64,000 bases of DNA from Aricia agestis (Eukaryota; Arthropoda; Insecta; Lepidoptera; Lycaenidae). Made by a program: the position numbers and the translations under genes. The stretch's first letter is position 1; each line of letters starts with the position of its first letter. A model generated the notes under the pieces. That model had not been told where the DNA came from. It saw only the letters and a program-made list of their open reading frames with translations, and ran no database searches. This document shows positions 32,611-43,370 of the stretch, in pieces. The stretch is taken from positions 11,656,001 through 11,720,000 of the forward strand of contig NC_056408.1 in NCBI RefSeq assembly GCF_905147365.1, read 5' to 3'.

Positions 32611-32725
32611 AATATAATATAATATAATATAATATAATATAATATAATATAATATAATATAATATAATATAATATAATATAATATAATATAATATAATAT
32701 AATATAATATAATATAATATAATAT
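32611..32725 (+). repeat. (AATAT)23 microsatellite
   Basis: 115 bp of perfect AATAT pentamers, counted directly. Copy 2 of the duplication has 46 units. Confidence 0.95.
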
Positions 32726-32772
32726 ATAAATATAAATATAATAATAAGAAGATACATGGAAGAAGTGTCAAC

Positions 32773-32950
32773 CATACTAATAATATAAATGCGAAAAAGA
32801 TGTGTCTTCTCGTCTTGTTGTCGGTTACCTCTTCACGCCCATACAGCTAAACCGATTTTGCTGAAATTTGGTATAGAGATACTATGAGTCCCGGGAAACG
32901 ACAAAGGAAACTTTTGTCATACAATAATGCATCAAACAGTATACGGGATG
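32773..32950 (+). mobile_element. Helitron 5' fragment, copy 1
   Basis: ACCATACTAATAATATAAATGCG, GGTTACCTCTTCACGCCC and AAACCGATTTTGCTGAAATT are the first half of the CATACTAATATTATAAATG family. The hairpin and CTAG end are missing. Confidence 0.75.
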
Positions 32951-33014
32951 CCTTGCAGCTTAACGGATCGACAATTTCTAGAAGATGCCTGACAGTGGTA
33001 CATTAAGATTTAAG

Positions 33015-33234
33015 ATGCGCTTATACGGGCAATAATTACGACAATTATTGCTCGGCGATGGCGAATGGAGAGATCTGGAGCAATTAGTTAATGTCATATT
33101 GCTCAAATATTCGATGGCCACATCACTCAATATTGTATTGCGCAATATTGCTGCTTGTTGCCGCAAATTGCTTGATGTAGTCGTGACGTCAAAGTTGACG
33201 AGACCAATTTTAGTTGCCCGTATAAGCGCACCAT
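33015..33234. mobile_element. short TIR element (GCGCTTATACGGGCAA), copy 1
   Basis: TGCGCTTATACGGGCAA at 33016-33032 and TTGCCCGTATAAGCGCA at 33214-33230 are perfect 17-bp inverted repeats about 180 bp apart. The interior repeats CAATATTG-type palindromes. It is duplicated at 34774-34993. Confidence 0.75.
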
Positions 33235-33430
33235 TAGACGAGAGTCTGCCAAGTTCGGGATGAATGGTCTCGTAGAGGGAGGCCTAACTCCTAAGAACAA
33301 CAGGCTGATGATAATCATGATCAAGGATGCTTTTTTGCTTGATAATTTTTTGCTCCCGATAAGTACTTCCCGCTGCGTCCCAGAGATGTTTTCCAATATA
33401 ATATAATATATATATAATATAATATAATAT

Positions 33431-34183
33431 CTTAATCTCTCGTTTAATTGGATCAAAAAACAAATGATATCCCCTACACTAGAAGCTGCCATTTTTGCAA
33501 TCCAGGACCAATCTATAATAACTAAACAGTTCGAACGAGATATACTAAAGAAAGAGGTAGATGGAAAAAGCCGAATATGCTTTACCAAAGATGAAACAAT
33601 CCAACACATAGTTTCAGGTTGCGAAAAATTAGCAGGAATACAGTACACACAAAGACACAACAATATCGTTCAATATATTTACTGGGCCCTAAGCAAAAAA
33701 CATAATTTCAATACAGAGCAGTTATGGTGCAGAGATAAGCTCACACAACCCCAAGTTAAAGAGAACGATACAGCCAAACTTATGTGGGAGATGCCAGTAC
33801 AGACAGACGTACAAGTTATCCACAATAGACCGGATATAATATACATAGACAAGCAACAAAACATCACTTACCTGATAGATGTCACAATACCCACCGACTA
33901 CAATATTGGCGCTAAAGAAATGGAAAAATTAACCAAGTACCATCTGCTGAAAAAAGAAATAACTAGACTCTGGAAAACCAAAGCCATCATCGTACCAATT
34001 GTAATAGGAGCAACAGGAATGGTCGCCAAGAGCATCCGTAGATACTGTGACACACTGGATGCTAAATTGGATCTAACCATAATGCAAAAACAAACAGTTA
34101 TTTATACAAGTACAATTGTTTCAAAAGTTTTGGGAAGTAACATACTAACAGACGAAGGCGAATCCGCAGTACCCTCTCCCTGA
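33431..34183 (+). CDS. 5'-truncated LINE ORF, copy 2
   Basis: The 239-residue product is identical in every residue to copy 1, with the same C-terminal nuclease-like pattern. Complete identity of a non-functional fragment means the duplication is very recent or is an assembly or haplotype artefact. It does not encode a full retrotransposon protein. Confidence 0.75.
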   Translation, partial: LNLSFNWIKKQMISPTLEAAIFAIQDQSIITKQFERDILKKEVDGKSRICFTKDETIQHIVSGCEKLAGIQYTQRHNNIVQYIYWALSKKHNFNTEQLWCRDKLTQPQVKENDTAKLMWEMPVQTDVQVIHNRPDIIYIDKQQNITYLIDVTIPTDYNIGAKEMEKLTKYHLLKKEITRLWKTKAIIVPIVIGATGMVAKSIRRYCDTLDAKLDLTIMQKQTVIYTSTIVSKVLGSNILTDEGESAVPSP

Positions 34184-34254
34184 AGGTTTCGGGGCGGGAC
34201 TGAGATGAATGCCAGCGAGAGCTGTGAGAAGCCAAACTTCACTCCGAATAATAC

Positions 34255-34484
34255 AATATAATATAATATAATATAATATAATATAATATAATATAATATA
34301 ATATAATATAATATAATATAATATAATATAATATAATATAATATAATATAATATAATATAATATAATATAATATAATATAATATAATATAATATAATATA
34401 ATATAATATAATATAATATAATATAATATAATATAATATAATATAATATAATATAATATAATATAATATAATATAATATAATAT
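34255..34484 (+). repeat. (AATAT)46 microsatellite
   Basis: 230 bp, exactly 46 pentamers, twice the tract in copy 1. The repeated YYIIL frames on the minus strand are artefacts of this tract. Confidence 0.95.
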
Positions 34485-34531
34485 ATAAATATAAATATAA
34501 TAATAAGAAGATACATGGAAGAAGTGTCAAC

Positions 34532-34709
34532 CATACTAATAATATAAATGCGAAAAAGATGTGTCTTCTCGTCTTGTTGTCGGTTACCTCTTCACGCCCA
34601 TACAGCTAAACCGATTTTGCTGAAATTTGGTATAGAGATACTATGAGTCCCGGGAAACGACAAAGGAAACTTTTGTCATACAATAATGCATCAAACAGTA
34701 TACGGGATG
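34532..34709 (+). mobile_element. Helitron 5' fragment, copy 2
   Basis: Identical by eye to the fragment at 32773-32950. Confidence 0.75.
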
Positions 34710-34773
34710 CCTTGCAGCTTAACGGATCGACAATTTCTAGAAGATGCCTGACAGTGGTACATTAAGATTTAAG

Positions 34774-34993
34774 ATGCGCTTATACGGGCAATAATTACGA
34801 CAATTATTGCTCGGCGATGGCGAATGGAGAGATCTGGAGCAATTAGTTAATGTCATATTGCTCAAATATTCGATGGCCACATCACTCAATATTGTATTGC
34901 GCAATATTGCTGCTTGTTGCCGCAAATTGCTTGATGTAGTCGTGACGTCAAAGTTGACGAGACCAATTTTAGTTGCCCGTATAAGCGCACCAT
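34774..34993. mobile_element. short TIR element, copy 2
   Basis: The same 17-bp inverted termini, GCGCTTATACGGGCAA plus one base, as at 33015-33234. Confidence 0.75.
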
Positions 34994-35157
34994 TAGACGA
35001 GAGTCTGCCAAGTTCGGGATGAATGGTCTCGTAGAGGGAGGCCTAACTCCTAAGAACAACAGGCTGATGATAATCATGATCAAGGATGCTTTTTTGCTTG
35101 ATAATTTTTTGCTCCCGATAAGTACTTCCCGCTGCGTCCCAGAGATGTTTTCCAATG

Positions 35158-35595
35158 TAGTAAAAAAATATCCACATACTAACATATAACCTTCTCCTTT
35201 TTGGAAGTCAGTTAAAAAACAAGGGTGCAGTTATATAAGCTCGCACAGGGCGCAAAAAAGGCTATTTACGGCACTGGATCGGAGCTGTATTGATGTTTAA
35301 TTATGACAGCAGAATCGAGGTACAGAAATAAAAGTTTTCAGGTTTTAAGCCACCGACCCCTAAACCCTTTCGCTTGACTTGTTTCATATTATTGAAGCAT
35401 CGAAATATTAATTAAACCCCCCGAAAGGGAATTTATAAAACCAAATTACTGTTTCCTGTTTGTATAGAAGCTTATCTCTCGATACAACCTTAAATCTCTT
35501 TTGATTAACGAATTATTCGTTTCCCAGAAACTTTATAAAGTTTCTGGGCAACGTATACGTAAAAACGTACATTTTATTGAAATTTAAACGTTCAT
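35158..35595. other. unrecognised DNA with an AAGTCAGTTAAA end
   Basis: CTTCTCCTTTTTGGAAGTCAG at 35191-35211 is the end of the AAGTCGGTTAAA composite repeat family; its body is not present. The rest shows nothing. Confidence 0.4.
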
Positions 35596-35600
35596 ACTTT

Positions 35601-35830
35601 TAAATTGCAATGAAATGTTAAATATTTTATTAATCATCCATAGTCACAAATTATTTAGTAAAGTTCTTGAAAATAATTTTCTTGCAAAGTTCTTGAGATT
35701 TAAACCCTTAAATTGCAATGAAATGTTTAATTTAATTATTATCAATAGTCACAAAATATTATACGTAAAGTCAAAAGTGCTTGAAAGGAGTTTTCTTACG
35801 AAGAACCTAGTTATGAAAACGCTTGATTAG
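35601..35830 (+). repeat. diverged tandem duplication, ~108-bp unit
   Basis: TTAAATTGCAATGAAATGTT at 35601 recurs at 35709, and each is followed by ATAGTCACAAA and CTTGAAA. The units differ at many positions, so this is an old duplication. Confidence 0.65.
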
Positions 35831-36633
35831 TTTGACTATTAAGTTTCATTGAAATTATAAAATACAAAAGCGAAATGTCCTCATAGTCCAAACATTTAAA
35901 GGCGATAAAATTTCATAACTAGAAATAATTATAACTTTGCTCGACTGAAATTATTATAGAATTATTATTTTATATTTTCTTTCCATTCTGAATGCTTGAA
36001 TAATGTAAATTCACAGTTGTATTTATTATGTTCGAGACGAAACATTAATTAAAATAAATTTAGACCGTAATAAAATACAAATTATTATCAGAAAACTTAC
36101 CAAAGATTCAGATCGGTCTGTTAATTTATGAAAGAACGAGTCTCGTTTTCAGATTAAATTTTTTATCAATATTTTTACTTTCTATTGTTATGTGAGACAT
36201 AAAAGAGATCTGGCTCTTCTAAATGTCTAATTCAATTTATTTATTTTTTAATGATACTCACATCGATATTAGAAAAAAGTTGAAAAAGACACAATAAAGT
36301 AATTTCAGGGAATTATTATTCTGCTCTTGTTCTTTCTGTTGGATACGATTTAAATAAAGTTAGTGATTATTTTAGGAAAAATAATATGATAAGTAGGTAC
36401 TCGTAAAATCCATAGCGTAATTATTGGTAGGTATTCTTGAATCTACTTATTGATGCGTCTTGGTGAGGCATCAACGCTGTTTGTGTTGCTCCACCAGACC
36501 TACATGATAGATGAAAGTTTTCTCGGGTCACTCTGACATTGGCAACTCACTGAGTCAGCCATAATATTATAGAAGAGGCATATTATAGTAATTAAAATTG
36601 AGGCGATAAAGATACGACATGATAACAAAGTAT
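35831..36633. other. unrecognised AT-rich DNA
   Basis: No supported feature. Confidence 0.35.
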
Positions 36634-36637
36634 TGTC

Positions 36638-36861
36638 ATTAGTATAATGACGCGTGACGTCCGCAACTTTATTGCAACAAAAATCGTTTATCGCGTATTA
36701 ACCGTACATTTTTCCGGAATAAAAAGTCTATTCTATGTAGTCCTTTCCTGGGTAATAAATCAAAATCATCACACCAAATTTCAGCAAAATCGATCGTTTA
36801 GGCGTGAAGAGGTAGGAGGCAGACGGACGTATTTATAAATTATAATACTATTAGTATGGAT
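36638..36861 (-). mobile_element. degenerate Helitron
   Basis: GACGTCCGCAACTTTATTGC at the left, GTAGTCCTTTCCTGGG in the middle, and GGCGTGAAGAGGTAGGAGG to ATAATACTATTAGTATGGA at the right fit the minus strand of the CATACTAATATTATAAATG family. The terminal CTAG has decayed. Confidence 0.65.
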
Positions 36862-37166
36862 GGACATGGGCGTACCGACGGGGGGGCAGGGGGGATGGCT
36901 GCTTCCCCCCCTGGATCATGTTGACGTCCTTACTAAGTATATTATCTAGTACTTTCATCTATAAAAATAACGAATTTTTGCCATTTGTTTGCAATACAAC
37001 TAAAAATTATTAATTTTTTATTCTTTATAAACACCTAGCTTATAAAAAATCTGATTTGCCCCCCCCTGGCCCAGAATCTGCGTAATTTGCCCCCCCCCCC
37101 CCCCCCGGCCCAGAACCTAGGTAATTTGCCCCCCCCCTGGCCCAGAACCTGGGTAGGCCCATGTGG
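36862..37166. repeat. C-rich dispersed repeat with tandem TTGCCCCCCC units
   Basis: ACATGGGCGTACCGACGGGG at the left and TAGGCCCATGTGGATGGACA at the right give weak inverted ends (CATGGGC/GCCCATG). At 37052-37150 three units of about 37 bp read TTTGCCCCCCC...GGCCCAGAA. Poly-C length varies between units (8, 17 and 8). Confidence 0.6.
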
Positions 37167-37890
37167 ATGGACATGCATGTTATACATAATATATTGTGGC
37201 AATAGCAATCATGATCCAATTGCCTTAAGTGAAATCCATATAGACCGGTCTAAGATTTAGAATACTGATAAAAGGATATAGTGTTTTTCACGACTGTAAC
37301 AAAATAAGCCGTTGAAAGTGCGCATCAAAAGAAATTGAATTTTATAGAAAAGATTCAAACAAAGATTTTGCGATTACTTGGGCTGGATTCAGGCGGACGC
37401 TTAAATGTCTTTGGGTCCGCGATTGTGTACGATACGTAAATCCCGCATTCGTTTTCGGCCAATATAAATCTACCCTAATATGGATGAATTGGATGTGATT
37501 CTATAATGTTGTTGTCATATTATTGTATCTATTTTGTTTGTATACAAAATAAAGTGAGTTTCTAATAGAAACACACATGTTTTTTTTAATCTGGCGTTGA
37601 CCCACCACACATTTTCAACATTGTATCTCCAGTGTCGCCAGGATCGAAAGCGGTATCCAACCACGAAAATCCTTTGATATGATCTCAGGGACCTCGAGCG
37701 ACATGCTAAAACTGTCTTGGCCCAAGTAAAGAAATCAATCAAAAGAGATTAAGAGGAGTAGGAAGAATACCAGTTTCCTACTTCATACAAAGCGGGAGAC
37801 AGCACAAAGTTGCATTGACCGAAAGTCAAAGAACTTTAGGGGTAGCACCACGGAAGTAAAGTAAATATTGGAATAAATATTAAAAAGAAA
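37167..37890. other. unrecognised DNA with a 75-residue minus-strand frame
   Basis: The minus-strand frame at 37515-37742 (SRSLRSYQRIFVVGYRFRSW...) is not recognised. It could be a piece of a transposon ORF because it is basic and Trp-rich, but I cannot support a family. Confidence 0.3.
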
Positions 37891-37892
37891 CT

Positions 37893-38003
37893 CTTTCAGT
37901 GCTACAAATTTAACAGTTAACTTTATATTTTTCTTCCCTCATGTCCCTTATATACGGTTAATTATTATCATATTTTATCACTTACTTTTGTTACACCCTG
38001 TAT
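37893..38003 (+). mobile_element. half-copy of ACAGGGTGTAACA MITE
   Basis: CTTTCAGTGCTACAAATTTA through TATTTTATCACTTACTTTTG to TTACACCCTGTAT matches the right arm of 4046-4312. Confidence 0.65.
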
Positions 38004-38508
38004 GTACACACACCCCAAAAGTTTATCTCTTTATTTAGTGTGTATTTACTATGTCTATTTACTTGTAGAATAACAATGTAATATGTAAACAGTACACTTA
38101 GAAGTGTAGCATTATCCTATCAAAATAAGTTTTTCTTGAACTCGCACGATTGGACAACTGTTTGTTGTTTACTTTATCCTCGTAAGGTATCGCAAGGAGG
38201 TTGGCAAATCCTGTCCGACAAGTTCCAAATTTTATACGATAAAATATGAGGTTTCATAAAATGAAATAAATACATTTTTTCAACATTTAATTTTTAGAAG
38301 TCGCAAGAACTAGGGAATTTAAAGTTATAAAGCTACGATTATTATTATTAGATAATCCATATTGTGCAAAATACGAACACAATATCGGTGGCAATCGTTC
38401 ATAAGGTTTCATAATAGGTATCCTACAGCTGTGAAAATCAAATTGTGAATTATTGTCAAAGTGGTTGGTGAAATGAATCCTCATTATTTTATCGTACAGC
38501 ATGTTAAA
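38004..38508. other. unrecognised AT-rich DNA
   Basis: No supported feature. Confidence 0.35.
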
Positions 38509-38510
38509 CA

Positions 38511-38706
38511 TCCATACTAATATTATAAATGCGAAAGTGTGTCTGTCTGTCTGTCTTCACACCCAAACTGATTTTGCTGAAATTTGGCATGGAGATACTT
38601 TGAGTCCCGGGAAAGGACATAGGATACTTTTTGTCCCGGAAATATGTACGGTTCCAGCGCGATAAACGAGTTTAGGCGCAACGGAGTTGCGAGCGTCATC
38701 TCGTAG
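38511..38706 (+). mobile_element. short non-autonomous Helitron
   Basis: A|TCCATACTAATATTATAAAT at the start, GTGTGTCTGTCTGTCTGTC, GAGATACTTTGAGTCCCGGG, then the hairpin CGCAAC-GGA-GTTGCG and GAGCGTCATCTCGTAG. The end has two extra bases relative to CATCTAG. Confidence 0.8.
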
Positions 38707-39695
38707 TTATTATAAGTATTAATAACGGGGCCAAAGTCTATGGCGACTCGCCACTCTCCTTTCAAAAATAAACACCTTCCGTGTGACCAATAAATCTGGA
38801 ATCGTCGACGTATTCTCGGCAATTGTTGTTTTGTTACCTAGTTTCCTGGCCACGTACGTTAACATCACTCGCTATTTGCTGAATGTCTCGAGCCCACTTA
38901 AACTTGATAGCCTACCGTGGACGGGAGATGTTGAGATGTAATAGGATATTCCTATTTGTGCAGTTTATATAGGTTTTATAGCGGGTAATCCTTGAGTGTG
39001 ATCGATATAGATTGGAAATAGGGCTTTCTTTCAGGGTTCCTTTTTTCTTGCTGGAAGTATTTGGGTGCGTTTCGCTCTGGAGTTAAAGTTGATCTTTCTA
39101 GGTTCAGTTTTTGGGAATTCGCTTCGATGCGCTTCGATTCTGCGCTAGTATAAATTGACCCTAATTCGACAGCGTCGTTGATTTCAATGTAAATAGATCG
39201 AGTATGGTAAACACTACAGTGAATGCATTGATATGCTTCTTAAAATTGCAATAACTTAGTTTTTCATATTTTATATCGAGCCCGTACGTACATTACGCGT
39301 AGGTCACAATATTTATTGTGAACATCCCTTTAGGGAGCGGCTCATCATAAAGGTGCTTGTAAAGCGAAGCAAACTACGTCTAAAGTTATTGCAAGGGTTT
39401 AAAGAGGCTATAAACGGAGGGCCCGTTACAACTCGCCACGTCGACGGGACGGACAGCTTAAAATGATAATGCAATCGCTTCTCGTATAAGTTTGTATTGA
39501 CAACGCCTGAAATTGGTATAGAAAGGATATGCTAAACGCTTGTTATCTTCTCACAATCTCACAATTATGGACATGAGTGGATGAGTTGGTAAATAACATT
39601 TTACAAGATAAGATCAATTACTTATTTTAACCCTAATAATTTGAGCAAACCTTGTTACCACCCGTCTTCATTATTAGTCTCTAGCTAATATTGTA
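38707..39695. other. unrecognised, apparently single-copy DNA
   Basis: No repeat end, tail or recognised coding frame in about 1 kb. Confidence 0.35.
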
Positions 39696-39701
39696 TAATG
39701 A

Positions 39702-39768
39702 CTAGACGTTCCGCGCGGCCTCGCCCTCGTTAATTTGATATTTCACAGACAAATTAGTCCACAAAAAA
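39702..39768 (-). mobile_element. Helitron 3'-end fragment (GCGCGGCCTCGCC)
   Basis: CTAGACGTTCCGCGCGGCC then TCGCCCTCGTTAATTTG matches the minus-strand start of 50615-50906. Only about 65 bp remain. Confidence 0.6.
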
Positions 39769-39854
39769 TAGTACATGATCCTTTACGTGGCTTACTTCTT
39801 ATCTGTGCTAAATAACAAAAAAAATGCTCCAGTAGTTCGTGAGATAAGCCCTTT

Positions 39855-40108
39855 TAAATGCAACTTGAGTCGCCCATGGACACTCGCAGCATCAGAAGAG
39901 CTGCAGGTGCGTTGCCGGCTTTTTAAGTGGAAATAGGGTAATAGGGGAAAATAGGGATGGGAATATGGGAAGGTAGGGAAGGGAATAGGGTAGGGGATTG
40001 GGCCTCCGGTAAACTCTCTCTCTCTGCGAAACACAGCGCAAGCGCTGTTTCACGCCGGTTTTCTGTGAGAACGTGGTATTTCTCCGGCCGAGCCGGCCCA
40101 TTCGTGTC
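39855..40108 (-). mobile_element. SINE-like repeat, tail lost
   Basis: GTCGCCCATGGACACTCGCAGC at the left, GGGAATAGGG microsatellite, then CTTGCGCTGT-type hairpin (AAGCGCTGTTTCACGCC) and CCGGCCGAGCCGGCCCATTCGTG at the right. Both the A-tail and the first 20 bases of the head are missing. Confidence 0.75.
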
Positions 40109-40312
40109 TAAAATACAATCTTATAATTAAAGACAAGAGTGGATGAAGTGGGTAACATTTAATAACATAAGGGTATTTTATAATTTTTTTCTCACATAGA
40201 ATTTAAACAAACCTTACTTTCTGAGTCCAAATCATTTTCCGGTCCTCCTTTTATGCAAAAATGACAGTTTACAAACGTTAGTTACTCACTTCGTCCGCTC
40301 ATGTCTACAACT

Positions 40313-40520
40313 CAGTGGGGCTAAAATGGTCACATTTAGCAATTCCTCTCAATCAATTCAGCAAATGAATTGTCAAAACTGTCAAACTGACGAATGTCAA
40401 ATTAGTACGAATTACTAGACATGAATTGCAGCAGAGTGACCATTTTGCGATTTAAAAAAATGAATCATATTATGATTCATAATAATATGATTCTCCAAAG
40501 CGACCATTTTAGCTGCGCTG
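40313..40520. mobile_element. MITE with CAG/CTG ends (GCTAAAATGGTC)
   Basis: CAGTGGGGCTAAAATGGTC at the left and GACCATTTTAGCTGCGCTG at the right. The interior contains a nested palindrome, ATCATATTATGATTCATAAT... The CAG...CTG termini resemble hAT elements, but no 8-bp duplication was found. Confidence 0.65.
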
Positions 40521-40830
40521 GTTTAAGTTATAAACAGGAGCATGATACTATCACAGTAACACCTGTGATGTCCTGTTAACAACAAAATTCTTAGAAAATG
40601 TAGAGTTAGTTTAAACTCTAAACGTTATGAAGTATCAAAGCTTTGCCCAGCAGTCAGCTATGCTTTATACAGGAATACCTGTCATAATATTAACTCTTCC
40701 ACAAAGCACCTTCTACGCTTAATAAAAGCTTGTTTGGTTTTATTCAAGTTTAGCTATTTTAGACTAGATGTTATCAGCTATTTATCCGTCTATTTGGTTC
40801 ATCTTTTTTGTAAGATATGATAATATATTT
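40521..40830. other. unrecognised AT-rich DNA
   Basis: No supported feature. Confidence 0.35.
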
Positions 40831-40832
40831 TA

Positions 40833-41155
40833 TACGTGGGAGAGTCATGCTTCGGCACGAATGGGCCGGCTCGACCGGAGAAATACCACGTTCTCACAGA
40901 AAACCAGTGTGAAACAGCGCTTGCGCTGTGTTTCGCCCAGTGAGTGAGTTTACCGGCGGCCCGATCCCTTACCCTATTCCCTTCCCTACCCTCCCCTATT
41001 CCCTTCCCTACCCTCCCCTACTACCCTATTCCCTCTTAAAAGGCCGGCAACGCACCTGCAGCTCATCTGATGCTGCGAGTGTCCATGGACGACGGAAGTT
41101 GCTTTCCATCAGGTGACCCGTTTGCTCGTTTGCCCCCTTATTTCATAAAAATAAA
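40833..41155 (+). mobile_element. SINE-like repeat, GGGAGAGCCATGC family
   Basis: ACGTGGGAGAGTCATGCTTCGG at the head, TCCCTTCCCTACCCTCCCC microsatellite, CCGGCAACGCACCTGCAGC and CATCAGGTGACCCGTTTGC, with an A-rich tail. Full length; the adjacent Helitron begins six bases after it. Confidence 0.85.
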
Positions 41156-41160
41156 AATTA

Positions 41161-41382
41161 CTAGATGACGCCCGCAACTCTGTTCTGCCAAGTTTTGTTT
41201 ATCACGCGGAAACACGGGATAAAAAGTATCCTATAGGTATGTCCTTTCCAGGAACCTTTTCCGGCACTCAAAGAATCTCCATACCAAATTTCAGCTAAAT
41301 CAGTTCAGTGGTTTGAGCGTGAAGAGGTAACAGAAAGACAGACAGACACACTTTCTCATTCATAATAATTAGGTAGTATGGA
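41161..41382 (-). mobile_element. short non-autonomous Helitron
   Basis: The minus strand runs from A|TCCATACTACCTAATTATTA to GAGTTGCGGGCGTCAT CTAG|T. AAACAAAACTTGGC and GGGTGAAGAGGT-type text fit the family. It lies directly after the SINE tail, whose A-rich end supplied the target. Confidence 0.8.
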
Positions 41383-42715
41383 TTTACCTTTGCACGGAAT
41401 AAAATCTATATTTTTTTCAGGATGTAATGCTGTATGTATGCTAATATTAATTAATAAAATAATATTTTATCCCAGAAAAAGACGCGTAAACAAAGTTACG
41501 GGCAAAAAACAGTTATTTTTGTGTACATTAATAACGTAGAATATGTACTTATGTTATCTACTTTGAATCTTAATTTATTTGTATTAAAGCGTCTAAAACT
41601 GAAACATCGTTAATACTAATGAAGTAAGTTATTTGCTGCCTCTAACCGAAGTTTTGCTTGACTTAACTTTATCATTAATCTAGTAAAGTAATATATTTTG
41701 CAAATAGTTAAATTATTTGAAGTAAAATCATGAGGTACCAGAGTTCATCGAATTTAATTAGTTCATAATATTGATCATCAATTTTATATTTAACTAATAT
41801 TCCGCCTGCGTAAATAAGGTATTTGCTGGAGACATACATTTTCCCGCATAATAGTAGAATATGTCCTGCCCTGTGTGTCTAAAGCCAAATGACATAAAAA
41901 TCGGTCCAGTATTTTGTAAAAATAAGCACATCCAAATTATATTTTTCCCCGTTTTTTTCTACATTTTCCTCTGTATCCTCGCTCATATTGGTTGTACTAT
42001 GATATTATTATATAAGTTTAAAATAATATAGGTATTCTAGCTAACATAGAGCCTCTCCTCCCAATTTATATCCCCCTCGGACTATAAATTTTTTGACAAA
42101 TGGGCATTCCAACACAAAAATATTTTTCCAATTATTCAAGCTTTTCATTTCTGGGATGAGCGCGTTTAAACATACAACAAACAAACTCTTCGGCTTTGTA
42201 AGTATAGATTATTATAATTATAATAAAATTTCAAAATGTTACAAATACTTTTCAATTATTTGGAAGAGTAGTGCCTTATATTCCACTGGCACCCTTACCT
42301 CTCTCTATAATACTTTATGACCTAAAAATCTATTCATAAAGTAACACCAAAAATCGGTCACATAGAGCGGTATAACCTATTGTCGCCGAGTGGCTAAAAT
42401 GAGTTTGTAGAGGTTTTATTTCCACGATGTAGCCATTTGCCGGCTTAAAGTATAATAAGGAATATGCTCTCAGAGCTCGATACATCATTCGACATCCGGC
42501 GTTTGAGAGGACACGTCTCCGAACACTCATTGGCTACAAAATGCTCACTTTTCGGACCCTCGTCAAACCTCAAAGCAACCCTTTCAACAGATTAAAATAA
42601 AATGCAATATGAACTGGAACGCTGCTTTTAGGTGATTATTTCTAAAAGTTTCAAAACTTCAAGGTGACTTTTTAAGGCTATTTATTTATTTAGGGTTTTG
42701 TTTTGTTTTACTGAT
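41383..42715. other. mostly unrecognised; a Helitron fragment near 41870-41985
   Basis: AAATCGGTCCAGTATTTTGTAA and TTCCCCGTTTTTTTCTACATTTTCCTC match the minus strand of the ATTTTCCTCTATTTC Helitron family seen at 50615 and 51761. The 66-residue minus-strand frame at 42330-42530 has no recognised domain. Confidence 0.35.
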
Positions 42716-42734
42716 ACATTATTTTACTGATACA

Positions 42735-42880
42735 AAATTGTGAATTTGTGCCTTTCTGTCTATTGCCTCTTTATGCTCTAAATGTTAAATTTTGTATAGA
42801 TATACTTTGAGAGACAGGAACGAACATAGGACAGTTTTTGTTGAAGAAAAATGTACGGTTTCCGCGCTATAATTGATATT
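42735..42880 (+). mobile_element. degenerate Helitron fragment
   Basis: GTGCCTTTCTGTCTATTGCCTC, TATAGATATACTTTGAGAGACAG and GAAAAATGTACGGTTTCCGCGC follow the order of the CATACTAATATTATAAATG family, with many changes and no ends. Confidence 0.55.
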
Positions 42881-43370
42881 GGCTATCTGGCAAAGACCAT
42901 TGATTATACAATCAATTTTAATATTTAAAGTCTATGCAATAAAATCTTCATTCAATATATTTTAAACATTATGAAGACATATTTCAATCTCTATCAAATA
43001 AAGATGGTCTTTACTTTCGACTGCGTAGCAGGACAATTAATTTCTCATATTCGAGCATTCACAGGGAGCTCTATTAATAAAAATGAACTTCGTTTTTACG
43101 ATTTCGTGTTTCCTTTAATAAACTGGCCGCATTTTATATTTTTAATTTTTATATTTTATTTATTTGCTTAATGATTCAACATTTCTCTTCAATTACACTG
43201 TAATTTTCAATTGGGAAAATTATTGTAAAATATTTATTTGCTATTTCATTTTATGAAAAGGCATTTCCTCGTGTCTTATTTTATCCGCTATAGATCACAT
43301 AGTATAAAAATAATATAATTCAACCCATATTATACTGTTTTCGCGGTATCGCTTTAGCTCATACTCTAAG
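42881..43370. other. unrecognised AT-rich DNA
   Basis: No supported feature; a 66-residue frame at 42971-43171 is low-complexity hydrophobic and not convincing. Confidence 0.35.

Larger units (their letters stand above)
31754..33397 (+). repeat. tandem duplication, copy 1 (1,644 bp)
   Basis: The unit consists of an AT microsatellite, a LINE 3' coding segment, its 3' UTR, (AATAT)n, a Helitron 5' fragment, a TIR element and unique sequence ending GAGATGTTTTCCAAT. It is followed head to tail by a second copy. Identical open frames lie exactly 1,644 bp apart. The join falls in ATAAT-type sequence at about 33395-33430. Confidence 0.9.
33398..35157 (+). repeat. tandem duplication, copy 2 (about 1,760 bp)
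   Basis: Same order of parts as copy 1. By eye the only length change is the (AATAT)n tract, longer by 115 bp, which shifts everything downstream from an offset of 1,644 to 1,759. It ends at the same TTTTCCAAT, then diverges (GTAGTAAAAAAATATCC). Confidence 0.9.

Noticed and set aside
33127..33663. 178-residue minus-strand frame across the duplication join
   Set aside because: It is antisense to the LINE frame and crosses the join of two repeat copies; the LINE sense frame carries the recognisable motifs.
34102..34534. 129- and 142-residue YYIIL-repeat frames on the minus strand
   Set aside because: They read the (AATAT)46 array. The same applies to 32458-32775.
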